A stretch of 57,654 nt of DNA from an uncultured Eubacteriales bacterium (GCA_902777335.1 CACYTF010000032.1:1-57654), one strand, 5' to 3'; counted from the first letter of the stretch, positions 1 to 8,826 are shown. The notes: a model not told the origin generated them from the letters alone. Numbers and translations: made by a program.

Positions 1-94
1 GTATACCTGCCACCCTCAACAACAGTATACACTACTTCGATGGCACCGCGCTCGGTTTCATCCCTCGTTGGTGCCGGAAAGGAATGGTCATAAT

Positions 95-538
95 ATGGTC
101 ATCGGAATCTTTGGAGAGAATTGCAGCGGGAAATCCACGCTCGCCGAAGCCATGAGGGACGCGCTGGCCGCGGAGATCATCACCGGAAAGGACTATCTGA
201 GAATGGCGAAAGCCGAGGACGACGCCCGCGCTTTGTTTCGGGAAAAGCTGGAAAGAGCGGTCGTCGGCGACCATGTGATCTATGTCATTTCCGAGCCGGA
301 TCAGCTGGCCCTGCTGCCGGACGGCGCGGTCCGGATACTGGTACAGGCCGATCTGGAAACGATCAAGGCGCGGTTCAGGGCGCGGATGAGAGGCAGCCTG
401 CCCGCGCCGGTCGAGAAGATGCTGGAAAACAAGCACGGCATGTTCGACCGCGAGCCCTGTGATTTCCGCTTCGACGGGGTGTCCGGCGACGCCGCCGCGC
501 TGTGTGAGCAGCTGGTGAAACAGCAGAAAGGTCACTGA
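95..538 (+). CDS. Small P-loop NTPase, probable nucleotide/shikimate-kinase-like
   Basis: A 147-residue cytoplasmic protein that begins almost directly with a Walker A loop (GENCSGKS, residues 7-14) after a hydrophobic beta strand, as in adenylate-kinase-like and AAA_33 small kinases. Further along, VVGDHVIYVISEPDQ looks like the Walker B strand, and an Arg-rich stretch (KARFRARMRG) would fit the lid. I chose ATG 95 rather than the in-frame TTG at 68 because GGAAAGG lies at a good distance upstream. The frame is open to the window edge, so a longer upstream protein cannot be excluded. The substrate is unknown. It is followed within 50 bp by a GNAT gene, probably co-transcribed. Confidence 0.75.
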   Translation: MVIGIFGENCSGKSTLAEAMRDALAAEIITGKDYLRMAKAEDDARALFREKLERAVVGDHVIYVISEPDQLALLPDGAVRILVQADLETIKARFRARMRGSLPAPVEKMLENKHGMFDREPCDFRFDGVSGDAAALCEQLVKQQKGH

Positions 539-585
539 GGCCGACGGATAGGGTGAAGCCTTTTGATATGGAGGTTATCAGCAGC

Positions 586-1116
586 GTGCAGTTCATACCC
601 GCAAAAGACTTTGAAACGGTGAAAACCGGATATTTGGACGTAATCAATAATACCCCGGGTATAGAAAAGTATGCCCGTTGGAGCTATGGGAAACATCCAA
701 CGGATGATATGCTGAGATCCTATATCGACAATGGGGAAATGTATATACTGATTGAGAACGGTCGGACAGCCGGAATGGCCGCGATCGTCATGTGTCAGGA
801 TCAGGATTATGAAGTGATTCAGTGGACGGAGAGCCTGATGAATGACGAAGTGGCAACGCTGCATCTTCTGGCCGTCTGTCCAGAGTTTCAAGGCAGGGCA
901 TTGGGCGGTTTCATCCTGGATCAGGCCATTGAACTTGTCGGGAGAAACGGAAAGAAAACGCTCCGGCTCGATGTACTTGAATCCAATCTTCCCGCACAGC
1001 ACATGTATGAAAAATCGGGTTTCTTATACAGGGGAAAGCAGTGCCTGTATGCCGAAAACACCGGATGGACGAATTTTCTATACTACGAAAAACCGCTGAA
1101 TGAGAGGAAAACCTAA
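586..1116 (+). CDS. GNAT-family N-acetyltransferase
   Basis: A cytoplasmic acetyl-CoA-dependent acyltransferase of the GNAT fold. The core reads VATLHLLAVCPEFQGRALGGFIL (family motif A, acetyl-CoA pyrophosphate loop as Q-G-R-A-L-G) followed by LRLDVLESNLPAQHMYEKSGF (motif B), which is diagnostic. The start is uncertain. GTG 586 has GGAGGT ten bases upstream and gives a 176-residue protein; ATG 568 and GTG 553 are in frame but have poorer ribosome sites. The substrate cannot be read from the sequence. It is followed directly by the flavin split-barrel gene at 1118, with essentially no gap, so the two are likely one transcript. GC content is visibly lower than in the later genes. Confidence 0.85.
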   Translation: MQFIPAKDFETVKTGYLDVINNTPGIEKYARWSYGKHPTDDMLRSYIDNGEMYILIENGRTAGMAAIVMCQDQDYEVIQWTESLMNDEVATLHLLAVCPEFQGRALGGFILDQAIELVGRNGKKTLRLDVLESNLPAQHMYEKSGFLYRGKQCLYAENTGWTNFLYYEKPLNERKT

Positions 1117-1117
1117 A

Positions 1118-1540
1118 ATGCTGAAAAAGGACATGAGCCCGGAAGCCGAAAGAATACTGACCGAGCGTTTCGGAAAAGACAATGTGATGGCTTTGGCAAC
1201 GGTTGAAAGCGGAGTCCCATCTGTGCGTTATGTGAATGCATATTATGAGAATGGCGCATTTTACACGATCACCTACGCACTCTCCAATAAAATGAGACAA
1301 ATTGAGGAAAATCCTGCCATAGCCATTGCAGGCGAATGGTTTACTGCGCATGGAAACGGCGTCAATCTGGGCTGGTTTGGCAAAGCCGAGAATCAAGCAA
1401 TCGCCGGGAAACTGAGGACCGCTTTTGCGGAATGGATCGACAATGGCCATAATAACTTCGACGACCAAAGCACCGTTATTCTTCGCATCGAATTGACGGA
1501 CGGTCTTTTGCTGTCCCACGGTAAAAGATACGAAATCTGA
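1118..1540 (+). CDS. Pyridoxamine 5'-phosphate oxidase-like flavin split-barrel protein
   Basis: A 140-residue protein with the N-terminal pattern of FMN-binding split-barrel proteins: an ERFGKDNVMALATVE lead-in, then PSVRYVNAYYENGAFYTIT and NKMRQIEENPAIAIAGEWF. This matches the PNPOx-like (general stress/NimA-like) superfamily. Such proteins bind FMN, F420 or heme as dimers in the cytoplasm. The actual substrate is unknown. ATG 1118 is preferred over 1100 because GAGAGGAAA lies upstream and ATG 1118 directly follows the stop of the GNAT gene, which suggests translational coupling. After the stop, repeat material begins almost at once. Confidence 0.75.
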   Translation: MLKKDMSPEAERILTERFGKDNVMALATVESGVPSVRYVNAYYENGAFYTITYALSNKMRQIEENPAIAIAGEWFTAHGNGVNLGWFGKAENQAIAGKLRTAFAEWIDNGHNNFDDQSTVILRIELTDGLLLSHGKRYEI

Positions 1541-1550
1541 CTGAATGATG

Positions 1551-1790
1551 GTGCAGGGACAGTGGGGACGGTTCGCAATGGTATTAAGCGGTTGGGGTGC
1601 CCTATCCCCCGCTTCGCGGGTACTTCCCCATCTGCGGATGGGGAAGCTTTGGGGCAGCATTCTGTGCCTCCCCACCGCAGTGGGGAGGGGAACCGCTTGC
1701 GGTGGAAGGGCACCCCGGGCATTTCTTAACTTAATGCCATTTGGTACAGTTCGGGCGTCTGTCCCCGGTATCCCTTACCTCTGTTGAAAA
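1551..1790. repeat. Mosaic of two dispersed palindromic repeat families
   Basis: The gap between the split-barrel gene and the MerR promoter is built of repeats. It opens with a GACAGTGGGGACGGTT motif of the GGGGACGG palindrome family (family A). It continues with a family-B block, TGCCCTATCCCCCGCTTCG followed by palindromic CTTCCCC/GGGGAAG arms (about 1599-1651), a second palindrome CCTCCCC..GGGGAGG near 1673-1690, and ACCGCTTGCGGT. A family-A half motif (TCTGTCCCCGGTATCC) sits near 1760. The 80-codon reading frame through this block is composed of repeat sequence and I do not regard it as a gene. Confidence 0.75.
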
Positions 1791-1814
1791 CTATGAAAAA
1801 CCTGCGACCCCCCC

Positions 1815-1845
1815 TTGACTCTCACACTGTGGCAGGCATTACAAT
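1815..1845 (+). promoter_or_regulatory. MerR-type promoter with 19-bp spacer
   Basis: TTGACT (1815-1820) and TACAAT (1840-1845) are separated by 19 bp, two more than the usual 17. The spacer carries a partial dyad around CACACTGTG. Overlong spacers of this kind are the known hallmark of promoters activated by MerR-family regulators, which untwist the DNA to realign the boxes. It lies 41 bp before the MerR-type gene itself, so autoregulation is inferred. Confidence 0.75.
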
Positions 1846-1886
1846 GGCCCTGAGCTCACAAGGAATCAGCAACAGGAGGTACCGCC

Positions 1887-2732
1887 ATGCTGAAGATCGG
1901 AGAATTTTCAAAGCTGTCCAGGGTCAGCGTCAGGATGCTCCGCCACTATGACGAGATCGGCCTTTTGAAACCGGCCGAGATCGACCGCTTCACCGACTAC
2001 CGGTATTACCGGGAGGACCAGCTTCCGACGGCCGGCCGCATCGCCGCGCTGAAGGACATGGGCTTTCCCCTGGCGGACATCGTCCGGATCCTCGAGGTCT
2101 ACGACGACCGCGCGCAATTGGAGCGGTTCTTCTCCGCCCGGCAAAGGGAGCTGGAGGCCTTGTCGCAGGACACGGCGCGCAAGCTGACGCTTCTGGACGC
2201 AGCCCGAAAGCGGCTGAGAAAGGAAGAGGACATGAGCTACAATGTGACCATCAAGACGATCCCCGAGCGCTACGCCGCGACCATTCGGATGACCATTCCC
2301 CGCTACGAGGACGAGGGCATGATCTGGGGCAAGCTGGCGGAGGAGACCTGCCGGATGAACTTAGTGGAGGACGACCCCTGCCTGTGCGCGGTGACCTACC
2401 TCGACGGGGAATACAAGGAGCAGAACGTGGAGATGATGGCCTGGAAGACCGTGAAGGGCCGCTACCCGGACACGGAGCACGTGAAGTTCCGCACGCTTCC
2501 GGAGGTCACGGTGGCCAGCTGCACCTATCAGGGCAGCTACACGCAGATCACCGAGGTCTACGCCGCCGTCATCGCCTGGATAGAGGCCAACGGCTACGTG
2601 CCCGCGGCGCCGATGTTCAACATCTACCACGTCAGCCCCCACGAGACGCAGGACCCGGACGCATTCGTGACGGAAATCTGCTATCCGGTAAAAAGCCTGT
2701 CAGAAGCTTCTTGTACACACAGCCCGGAATAG
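1887..2732 (+). CDS. MerR-family regulator with GyrI-like effector-binding domain
   Basis: A 281-residue DNA-binding transcription factor. Residues 1-70 form a MerR winged helix-turn-helix (MLKIGEFSKLSRVSVRML, RHYDEIGLLKP, YRYYREDQ). A dimerisation coiled coil follows around residues 75-115. From about residue 118 (MSYNVTIKTIPERYAATIR) to the end is a GyrI-like/BacT small-molecule-binding domain. This is the BmrR/Mta-type architecture, generally drug- or lipophile-responsive. A consensus ribosome site (AGGAGGTACC) precedes ATG 1887. No target gene is obvious next door, so it may act mainly on its own promoter or elsewhere. A strong hairpin follows the gene. Confidence 0.88.
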   Translation: MLKIGEFSKLSRVSVRMLRHYDEIGLLKPAEIDRFTDYRYYREDQLPTAGRIAALKDMGFPLADIVRILEVYDDRAQLERFFSARQRELEALSQDTARKLTLLDAARKRLRKEEDMSYNVTIKTIPERYAATIRMTIPRYEDEGMIWGKLAEETCRMNLVEDDPCLCAVTYLDGEYKEQNVEMMAWKTVKGRYPDTEHVKFRTLPEVTVASCTYQGSYTQITEVYAAVIAWIEANGYVPAAPMFNIYHVSPHETQDPDAFVTEICYPVKSLSEASCTHSPE

Positions 2733-2767
2733 CACGGCGGAAGCCCGATCTGTCCAATGATTCCCCT

Positions 2768-2795
2768 GCCCCGCCCGGCACGAGCCGGGCGGGGC
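2768..2795 (+). terminator. GC-rich terminator hairpin after the MerR gene
   Basis: A perfect 12-bp stem GCCCCGCCCGGC/GCCGGGCGGGGC around an ACGA loop, 35 bp after the MerR stop. The following TTCGTCT is only weakly T-rich, so termination efficiency is uncertain. Confidence 0.65.
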
Positions 2796-2938
2796 TTCGT
2801 CTGCATTCGGCGGAGCCGGGGATCCCTTTTCACGATGTGACAAAATGGAACACTTGCATACAGAATAACAAAAATGATGTACACTATTGATTGGCGGGTT
2901 GAAACAGATGATCTGTATCCCAGAAAGGTGGATTTGCC

Positions 2939-3553
2939 ATGAGAGAATACTTCGCGGAGAACCTGCAGCGGCTTCGCATGGAAAAGGGGTATACGCAGCA
3001 GCAGCTTGCAAAGCTGGTCTGTGTTGACCGGTCCAGCATCGCGCGCTGGGAAAAGGGCAGCAGAGTACCGGATCTGATACTGCTCACCCGGCTTGCCGGC
3101 TGTCTCGGCGTGGCTCCGTCTGCCCTTCTGTGGGAAGCCGATCTGAATTCACGCTTGCCCGTCATCATCATGGTGGATGATGAGAAAACCATTCTTGCCG
3201 GAAATATGAGAATCCTCTGCGAGATGATTCCTGAGGCAGAGATCACGGGCTTTTCAAAGCCGTCGGAGGCGTTGCACTTCGTCCGGTTCAACCACGTTGA
3301 TATCGCTTTTCTGGATATTTCGATGGGAAAGACATCCGGACTGGACCTTTGCGAACAGATGATAGAGATCAATCCAAAGCTGAATGTCGTCTTCCTGACC
3401 GCCTATCCGGAATATTCCCTGCAGTCATGGAATACACATGCGTGCGGATTTCTCGTAAAGCCTTTGGTTTCGGAAGAGATCAAAAGACAACTGTCAAAAC
3501 TGCGCTTCCCGGTCAGCGGGTTGGCGCTTACGGAGCAGGATGAAAATGTATAA
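2939..3553 (+). CDS. XRE-type HTH / receiver-domain fusion response regulator
   Basis: A 204-residue protein with an unusual order of domains: an XRE/HTH_3 DNA-binding domain at residues 8-63 (YTQQQLAKLVCVDRSSIARW), then a CheY-like receiver at about 75-188. The receiver has its acidic pair at Asp80/Asp81 (MVDDEK), phospho-acceptor Asp126 (FLDISM), switch Thr154 (FLTAYP) and Lys174 (LVKPL), so it should be phosphorylatable. It overlaps the kinase gene at 3540 by 14 bases, which argues for a cognate pair. Most LytS-type kinases pair with LytTR regulators; here DNA binding is by an N-terminal XRE domain. The start has GAAAGGTGG upstream. Targets are unknown. Confidence 0.88.
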   Translation: MREYFAENLQRLRMEKGYTQQQLAKLVCVDRSSIARWEKGSRVPDLILLTRLAGCLGVAPSALLWEADLNSRLPVIIMVDDEKTILAGNMRILCEMIPEAEITGFSKPSEALHFVRFNHVDIAFLDISMGKTSGLDLCEQMIEINPKLNVVFLTAYPEYSLQSWNTHACGFLVKPLVSEEIKRQLSKLRFPVSGLALTEQDENV

Positions 3554-4814
3554 CTGGAATCTCATCATCAATATATCCATCGGCGCGGCCGGACTGTTAT
3601 TGTCTCTGATGGGGCTGTTCATGAGCATGTTCTCCCGTCCCATCGAGGCACATGCCAGGCGCCATCTGAGCGGGATGTTCGTCATCATGGTCTTGTATTC
3701 CGCCACGATTCTCCTCAGCTACTCTGCGGAAATAGAAGCGAAGGCTGTGCCCATGCGGTGGGGCATATTCCTTTCCTCACTGTTCTCTTCCGTGCTGATG
3801 CTGATACTGACCAGCCTGATGCTGCACTTCGCGAGGGAAAACCGTCGGAGCAACCGTTTGTTTCTGTGCGTATCCCTTCTATGGGTGGTCTATGCCGGAA
3901 TGCTGATTTCAACGTTCTTCTCCCCCGCATTCTACAGCATCGATGACGAGGCCGTCTATAGGCGCGGTCCCTGGTACACCTTCCTGCTCATCCCGCCGGT
4001 TGTGATCATGCTGCTGAATCTGTGGGGGGCATGGCGCAGGCGGAAGAAGCTGAGTCGAAGCCAAATGTGGGCATTGCGGGTGTATATACTGGTCCCTCTT
4101 CTGGCCATGCTGGTCCAGATGCTGTATTACGGCATCCTGGCGACGGCGCTCGGGGTGATGATCGGATCCATGGCGCTGTTCTTATTCGTGCTGCGTGATC
4201 AGCAGGATAAGTTTGTCCGGGTCACGGAAGAAAACGCAAACCGGGAATTCAACATCCGGATCCTGCAGATTCGACCGCATTTCATTTATAACGTCATCTC
4301 CAGCATCTACTATATCGTGGAGGAGGATCCTGTCAAAGCCCAGGGCGTGATCCGGGATTTTTCCGTCTATCTCAAAAAGGTGTTCCGATCCATGACCAGC
4401 CAGGAGCCGGTGCCCTTTGCGGAGGAATTGGAGCACACAAGGGCATACCTGTCTGTGGAGATGGCGCGTTTCCCTGATCAACTCCACGTGATATACGACA
4501 CGCCGTATGTCGATTTTAAGCTGCCGCCTCTGACCCTCCAGCCTGTGGTTGAGAACGCGGTAAAGCATGGGATCGACCCGGAGGTGGAAAGGCTGAATAT
4601 CACGATCCGTACACGGCACGCCGAAGGCTTCAATGAGATCATCGTCGAGAATGACGGAGAGGATTTCAAAGCGCCTTTGAGCATCGATGATGACACCGTC
4701 GGCCTGCCCAACATCATCAGCCGCCTGGAGAGGATGTGTGATGGTGAACTCATCATCGCGAAACGAGAAGGCGGCGGCACGGTGGCAACGATACGTATAC
4801 CGGATGCGAAGTAA
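3540..4814 (+). CDS. LytS-type sensor histidine kinase with seven membrane helices
   Basis: A 424-residue inner-membrane sensor kinase. About seven hydrophobic segments fill residues 8-218 and form the input region without a recognisable extracellular domain. The cytoplasmic part carries the His_kinase motif ILQIRPHFIYNVISSI with His247 as predicted phosphorylation site. The HATPase N-box follows (LQPVVENAVKHGI), then a G-box (VGLPNIISRLERM, REGGGTVATIRI). This resembles LytS/YehU kinases. The start codon (ATG 3540 or 3546) lies inside the regulator gene, so translation is likely coupled. The signal is unknown; a carbohydrate or peptide role is possible from context, but that is a guess. Confidence 0.88.
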   Translation: MKMYNWNLIINISIGAAGLLLSLMGLFMSMFSRPIEAHARRHLSGMFVIMVLYSATILLSYSAEIEAKAVPMRWGIFLSSLFSSVLMLILTSLMLHFARENRRSNRLFLCVSLLWVVYAGMLISTFFSPAFYSIDDEAVYRRGPWYTFLLIPPVVIMLLNLWGAWRRRKKLSRSQMWALRVYILVPLLAMLVQMLYYGILATALGVMIGSMALFLFVLRDQQDKFVRVTEENANREFNIRILQIRPHFIYNVISSIYYIVEEDPVKAQGVIRDFSVYLKKVFRSMTSQEPVPFAEELEHTRAYLSVEMARFPDQLHVIYDTPYVDFKLPPLTLQPVVENAVKHGIDPEVERLNITIRTRHAEGFNEIIVENDGEDFKAPLSIDDDTVGLPNIISRLERMCDGELIIAKREGGGTVATIRIPDAK

Positions 4815-4867
4815 TGCCGGAAGCCAACGGTTAACCACGAATACGATTTGGGGATCGGGGTGATAGC

Positions 4868-5611
4868 ATGGTATTGATCGAACGCAGCGCGCTGTTGAAG
4901 AAATTGTCAATGAACCCATATTTCCTTGATGAAAACCAGGACGTCTATATACCTCTGTCGGATGTGCGTCGCATCATCAATCAGATGCCGGGTATTGAGG
5001 CGGATTCATACGCGCAGGAATCACAGAGCAGTACCGGCGCCGTATTCGCGCACATCGCAACGGCCCTGGCCCGCGGCTATGCGGACCTGTACTATGTCGA
5101 TATGCAGACCGACGCGTACATCGAATACCACATCGACGACGAGAGCGGCGTGCTCACCGAGGCGCGACGCGGCACGGATTTCTTTGAAAGCTGCAAGCGG
5201 GAAGCGAAGCTCTGCGTCCATCCGGAAGATCAGGCGGCATTTATCAAGGCCATGAACCGCCAATTCCTCACAGAGGCATTGGATCGAACCCGGGTGTTTG
5301 AGATGACCTATCGCAGAGTAAAGCGGGGCACTTCGTATTATGTGCGAATGAAGGTTTCCTGCATGAAAGGCGATAGCCGTTATATCGTCATTGGGGTTAC
5401 CGATATCGATGAATAGGTGCGGCAGCGCCGTGAAGAGGAGCGATTGAAGGAAGGCGAGCGTTTCTTTGATACGGCCAGGGAATCGGCGCGCGTGCACAAT
5501 TATCCAGAGGCTATGAGCCTCTTCCCCTCCATCTTCACAAAGGCGAACGTCATGGCGCAGAGAACAGTGGACAGCCCCGACGGTTTGCGGTATAATGCCT
5601 GTATAAAGTGA
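4868..5611 (+). pseudogene. Decayed PAS-like sensor gene (relative of the GGDEF/EAL sensor at 23413)
   Basis: The first 182 codons read HIATALARGYADLYYVDMQT, then ARRGTDFFESCKREAKLCVHPEDQ and end IVIGVTDIDE. This is clearly homologous to the first sensory module of the large minus-strand sensor ending at 23413. An in-frame TAG (5414-5416) then interrupts, and the same frame resumes as VRQRREEERLKEGERFFDTA, RVHNYPEAMSLFPSIFTK and ANVMAQR. That second part matches the end of module 2 of the large sensor with the middle deleted, then degenerates. So this is the 5' stump of a multi-PAS protein with a stop, an internal deletion and loss of all output domains. The first 182 residues might still be made as a free module. 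It follows the two-component pair by 50 bp. Confidence 0.8.
5568..5596 (+). promoter_or_regulatory. Probable sigma-A promoter for the GH3 gene
   Basis: TGGACA (5568-5573), 17-bp spacer, TATAAT (5591-5596), 44 bp ahead of the GH3 start. It lies within the tail of the decayed PAS gene. Confidence 0.6.
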
Positions 5612-5640
5612 TTATGCCATAAACCCCGGAGGAATGACAC

Positions 5641-8247
5641 ATGGACAGAAACACGCCCCTGTACGATATGAGCCTTTCGACCGAGGAGCGCGCCGAATGG
5701 CTGCTCTCCCAACTGACCCTCGAAGAGAAGTTCCACTGGTTCACCCTCTGGATCCGCAACGAGCGCCTGGGGATGGCGGTGTCCACCTGCGGCGGCGAGG
5801 GGGCGCACGGCGTCCAGGCCCGGGCCGGTCAGGGCGAGCCGTTCCCGCCGACGCCCACCACATCGTTCACCCAGCCCATCGGCATGGCCGCGACGTTCGA
5901 CCGGGATCTGATCCGCCGGGCCGGGGACGTGACGGGCCGGGAATCGCGAGCCTTCGCGAACGCGGTGGGCAAGTGCGGCCACGGCCGGCTGTGCCCCACC
6001 GTCGACCTGTGCCGGGATCCCCGATGGGGCCGGAACGAGGAGGGCTACGGCGAGGACCCGTACCTGACCGGCAAGATGGCCTCCGCCTACATCCTCGGCA
6101 TGCAGGACGAGCACAACAGCGACGGCACGCCGCTTGCGCCCGGCCAACGCGGCGACCGCGTCCGCACCGCCGCGGTGCTGAAGCACTTCTACGCCAACAA
6201 CCGGGAATACCGGCGCTGCTATGACAGCTTCGACATATCGGACAAGGTCAAGTACGACTACGAGCTGGAGCCCTACCGCTACTGCGCCCAGGAGGGCCAC
6301 GCGGAGGGCGTCATGACCGCCTACAACGAGATCAACCACCTGCCCGCCATGCTGAACCACGAGGTCCAGAACCTGCTGAAGGACCGCTGGGGCATACGCT
6401 ACGCGATGACCGACGGCGGCGATTTCCTGCAGACCGTGACCTTCCACCGCTATTTCAAGACCCACGCCGAGACGCTGGCGGAGGGCGTGAAGGCGGGCGT
6501 GGACGCCATGCTGGACAATGCCGCCGAGGTGGCGAAGGCAGCGCGGGAGGCCTATGAGCGCGGCCTGATCACCGAGGCGGAGCTGGACAAGTCCATACGC
6601 TGCACGATCATGGAGCTGCTGCGCCAGGGCGCGTTTGACCCCGAGGACCCCTACGCCGACCTGGACATGGCGGACGTGGGCACCGACGAGGCCAAGCGCG
6701 TGTCGCACCAGATGAGCATGGCCTCCAACGTGCTGCTGAAGAACGAGAACGGCTTTCTGCCCCTGGACGCGGGCGACGACATCGCGCTGATCGGCCCGGT
6801 GGCCGACCGCTGGTTCATGGACTGGTACGGCGGCGCGCCCCTCTACAGGGTCACGCTGAAGGCGGGCATGGAAAAGCGCATGCGCCGCCCGGTGCCCTTT
6901 GACAACGGGCAGGACCTGGTCCGCTTCAAATGCGGCGACAAGTACCTGGGCGCCAGCCGCCCCGCGCCGTCGCCCCGGGAGGCCGCGGACGCCGAGCCCG
7001 CGGAGCTGGTGCTGGTGGACCGGGCCGGGGACGCGGTGGTGTTCGAGCGGTCCGACTGGGGCTGCGGCAGCAACTTCCTGTACGCCCCCGCCTACCGGAA
7101 GTACCTGACCGTGGACGCGAAGGGCAAGATCAGCCTGGCCTCGGACGACCCGTTTGCCTGGTTCGTGTACGACAGCTTCACCATCGGCACGGCGGACGCC
7201 GAGCGCACGCCGGACCCGAAGAACGCCAACAGCGTGGAGCTGACCCGGTACTGGGAGGACGGTGGCGGCGACGTCAAGCTCCACTGCTTCGGCAACCGGA
7301 ACGTGTACGTGGAGGGCGGCGTGCTGAAGACGGACCCGCTGATCCGGAAGAAGGACGAGAGCAACACCAAGGAGGGCGGCAACGACGTGACCGCCTGGGC
7401 CGGCTCCGCGCGGGAGGCCGCCGTGCTGACGGCGGAGGTGGTGTCCAGCGGCGTCGAGCGGGCGAAGGCGCTGGCGCAGAAGGCGAAGAAGGTCGTCGTG
7501 GCGCTGGGGTGCAACCCGGTCGTCAACGCCAAGGAGGAGATCGACCGCAGCACCATCGACATGATCCCGGCGCAGGAGCGGCTGGTGGAGGCTGTATACG
7601 CCGCCAACCCGAACGTGGCGGTGGTGCTGATCACCAACTACCCCTACGCGATCACCTGGATGCAGGCCCACGTGCCCGCGATACTGACCAACGCCACCGG
7701 CTCCCAGGACCTGGGCCACGGCCTGGCGGCGGCGCTGTTCGGCCAGGCCAACCCCGCGGGCCGCCTGCCCATGACCTGGTATCTGGGCGACGGCGACCTG
7801 CCGCCGATGGCGGACTACGACCTGATCCGCCACCCCCGGACCTACCGGTACTTCGACAGGCCGGTTCTGTACCCCTTCGGCTACGGCCTGTCCTACACCC
7901 GGTTCGACTACGGCGAACTGCGCGTCGAGAAGCGCGACGGCGGGCTGAAGGCGTCCGTGGACGTGACGAACGCGGGCGGCGTGATGGGCGATGAGGTCGC
8001 CCAGCTGTACATCCGCCGGGTGTCGCCCTCCGGCACGGTCCACCCCATCCGCAGGCTCATCGGCTTTGAGCGCCTCCGGGGCCTGGCCCCCGGCGAGGTC
8101 CGGCGGGCGGAATTCACCGTGAACCCCTGCGACCTCATGATCTACATGGAAAGCGAGGGCAAAAGGGTCGTGGAGCCCGGCACGTACCGCGTCTACGCCG
8201 GCGGCTTTTGCCTTGACGAGCGGGTGTCCGTCGAAATCGGGCTGTAA
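5641..8247 (+). CDS. Glycoside hydrolase family 3 (beta-glucosidase/xylosidase type)
   Basis: An 868-residue GH3 enzyme cleaving non-reducing beta-linked sugars. The N-terminal barrel shows FTQPIGMAATFDRDL, DPRWGRNEEGYGEDP and LKHFYANN. The expected nucleophile position is Asp258 in AMTDGGDF, where most relatives read SDW. The second domain and a C-terminal fibronectin-III-like domain (YPFGYGLSYTRFDY, DVTNAGGVMGDEVAQLYI) follow. Between about residues 415 and 580 is an insertion (FKCGDKYLGAS, YLTVDAKGKISL, FGNRNVYVEGG) that looks like a fascin/beta-trefoil-like module. No signal peptide is visible, so it is probably cytoplasmic and acts on imported oligosaccharides. GGAGG precedes the ATG. 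Substrate not assignable. Confidence 0.9.
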   Translation: MDRNTPLYDMSLSTEERAEWLLSQLTLEEKFHWFTLWIRNERLGMAVSTCGGEGAHGVQARAGQGEPFPPTPTTSFTQPIGMAATFDRDLIRRAGDVTGRESRAFANAVGKCGHGRLCPTVDLCRDPRWGRNEEGYGEDPYLTGKMASAYILGMQDEHNSDGTPLAPGQRGDRVRTAAVLKHFYANNREYRRCYDSFDISDKVKYDYELEPYRYCAQEGHAEGVMTAYNEINHLPAMLNHEVQNLLKDRWGIRYAMTDGGDFLQTVTFHRYFKTHAETLAEGVKAGVDAMLDNAAEVAKAAREAYERGLITEAELDKSIRCTIMELLRQGAFDPEDPYADLDMADVGTDEAKRVSHQMSMASNVLLKNENGFLPLDAGDDIALIGPVADRWFMDWYGGAPLYRVTLKAGMEKRMRRPVPFDNGQDLVRFKCGDKYLGASRPAPSPREAADAEPAELVLVDRAGDAVVFERSDWGCGSNFLYAPAYRKYLTVDAKGKISLASDDPFAWFVYDSFTIGTADAERTPDPKNANSVELTRYWEDGGGDVKLHCFGNRNVYVEGGVLKTDPLIRKKDESNTKEGGNDVTAWAGSAREAAVLTAEVVSSGVERAKALAQKAKKVVVALGCNPVVNAKEEIDRSTIDMIPAQERLVEAVYAANPNVAVVLITNYPYAITWMQAHVPAILTNATGSQDLGHGLAAALFGQANPAGRLPMTWYLGDGDLPPMADYDLIRHPRTYRYFDRPVLYPFGYGLSYTRFDYGELRVEKRDGGLKASVDVTNAGGVMGDEVAQLYIRRVSPSGTVHPIRRLIGFERLRGLAPGEVRRAEFTVNPCDLMIYMESEGKRVVEPGTYRVYAGGFCLDERVSVEIGL

Positions 8248-8282
8248 GCCCCGCTCCGATTGGGAAAGGATGGCGATTGTCC

Positions 8283-8789
8283 ATGAGCGAAATGGCCCTC
8301 AAGATGCTGATGTACTTTGCCGCGACCTCCTTTGTCGCGTGGATCCTGCTGTTCACCGGCATCGGCACGCGCCGGGAATGCCGGCGTCGATGCGAGCAGG
8401 AATACACCCGGACGACCGGCGTCATCGTCGATTACACCCACAAGGTCGTGCGGGCGGCGCGGCACGGCACCCGCTCCTACTGGCTGCCCGTGGTGGAGTT
8501 CACCGCGGAGGGGCAGTCCGTCCGCAGGGAATACGGCAACGCCCTGGACCCGAAGAAGTTCCCGGCGGGCACGTCGGTGGAGATCCTCTACGACGTGAAC
8601 CGGCCCGAGCGGTTCCACCTGGCCGAGGACCCGGTGTTCCTGGCCCCCGGCCTGGGCGCGATACGGATATCGATCATCTGGATACTCGCGTCCGCGGCGC
8701 TGACGGTGATCCTGGCGGTGTTCGTCGGCGGGGCGCGGTTCGACCTCCGTTCCCTCTGGTACGACATTCAAAGGCTGTTCCGCCGCTGA
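8283..8789 (+). CDS. DUF3592-like membrane protein
   Basis: A 168-residue protein with an N-terminal membrane helix ([20 protein letters not shown]), a soluble beta-rich middle ([38 protein letters not shown]) and a second helix near the C-terminus. The pattern of a helix, a beta-sandwich with V-x-Y-D-P/N-x-x-P, and a helix is that of DUF3592 proteins, whose function is unknown. ATG 8283 was chosen over TTG 8277 because GGGAAAGGATGG is well spaced. It follows GH3 by 35 bp and precedes the Hsp70 gene by 37 bp, so the three may be one operon, although no functional link is known. Confidence 0.72.
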   Translation: MSEMALKMLMYFAATSFVAWILLFTGIGTRRECRRRCEQEYTRTTGVIVDYTHKVVRAARHGTRSYWLPVVEFTAEGQSVRREYGNALDPKKFPAGTSVEILYDVNRPERFHLAEDPVFLAPGLGAIRISIIWILASAALTVILAVFVGGARFDLRSLWYDIQRLFRR

Positions 8790-8826
8790 GCATACATCTA
8801 CAGGCGACATCTCCGGAGGCATTGAC

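Noticed and set aside
1545..1787. 80-codon plus-strand frame.
   Set aside because: Entirely composed of dispersed repeat sequence.
5500..8043. Long minus-strand frame of 847 codons.
   Set aside because: Antisense shadow of the GH3 gene; composition is low-complexity (Val, Ala, Arg, His, Gly) with no motifs.
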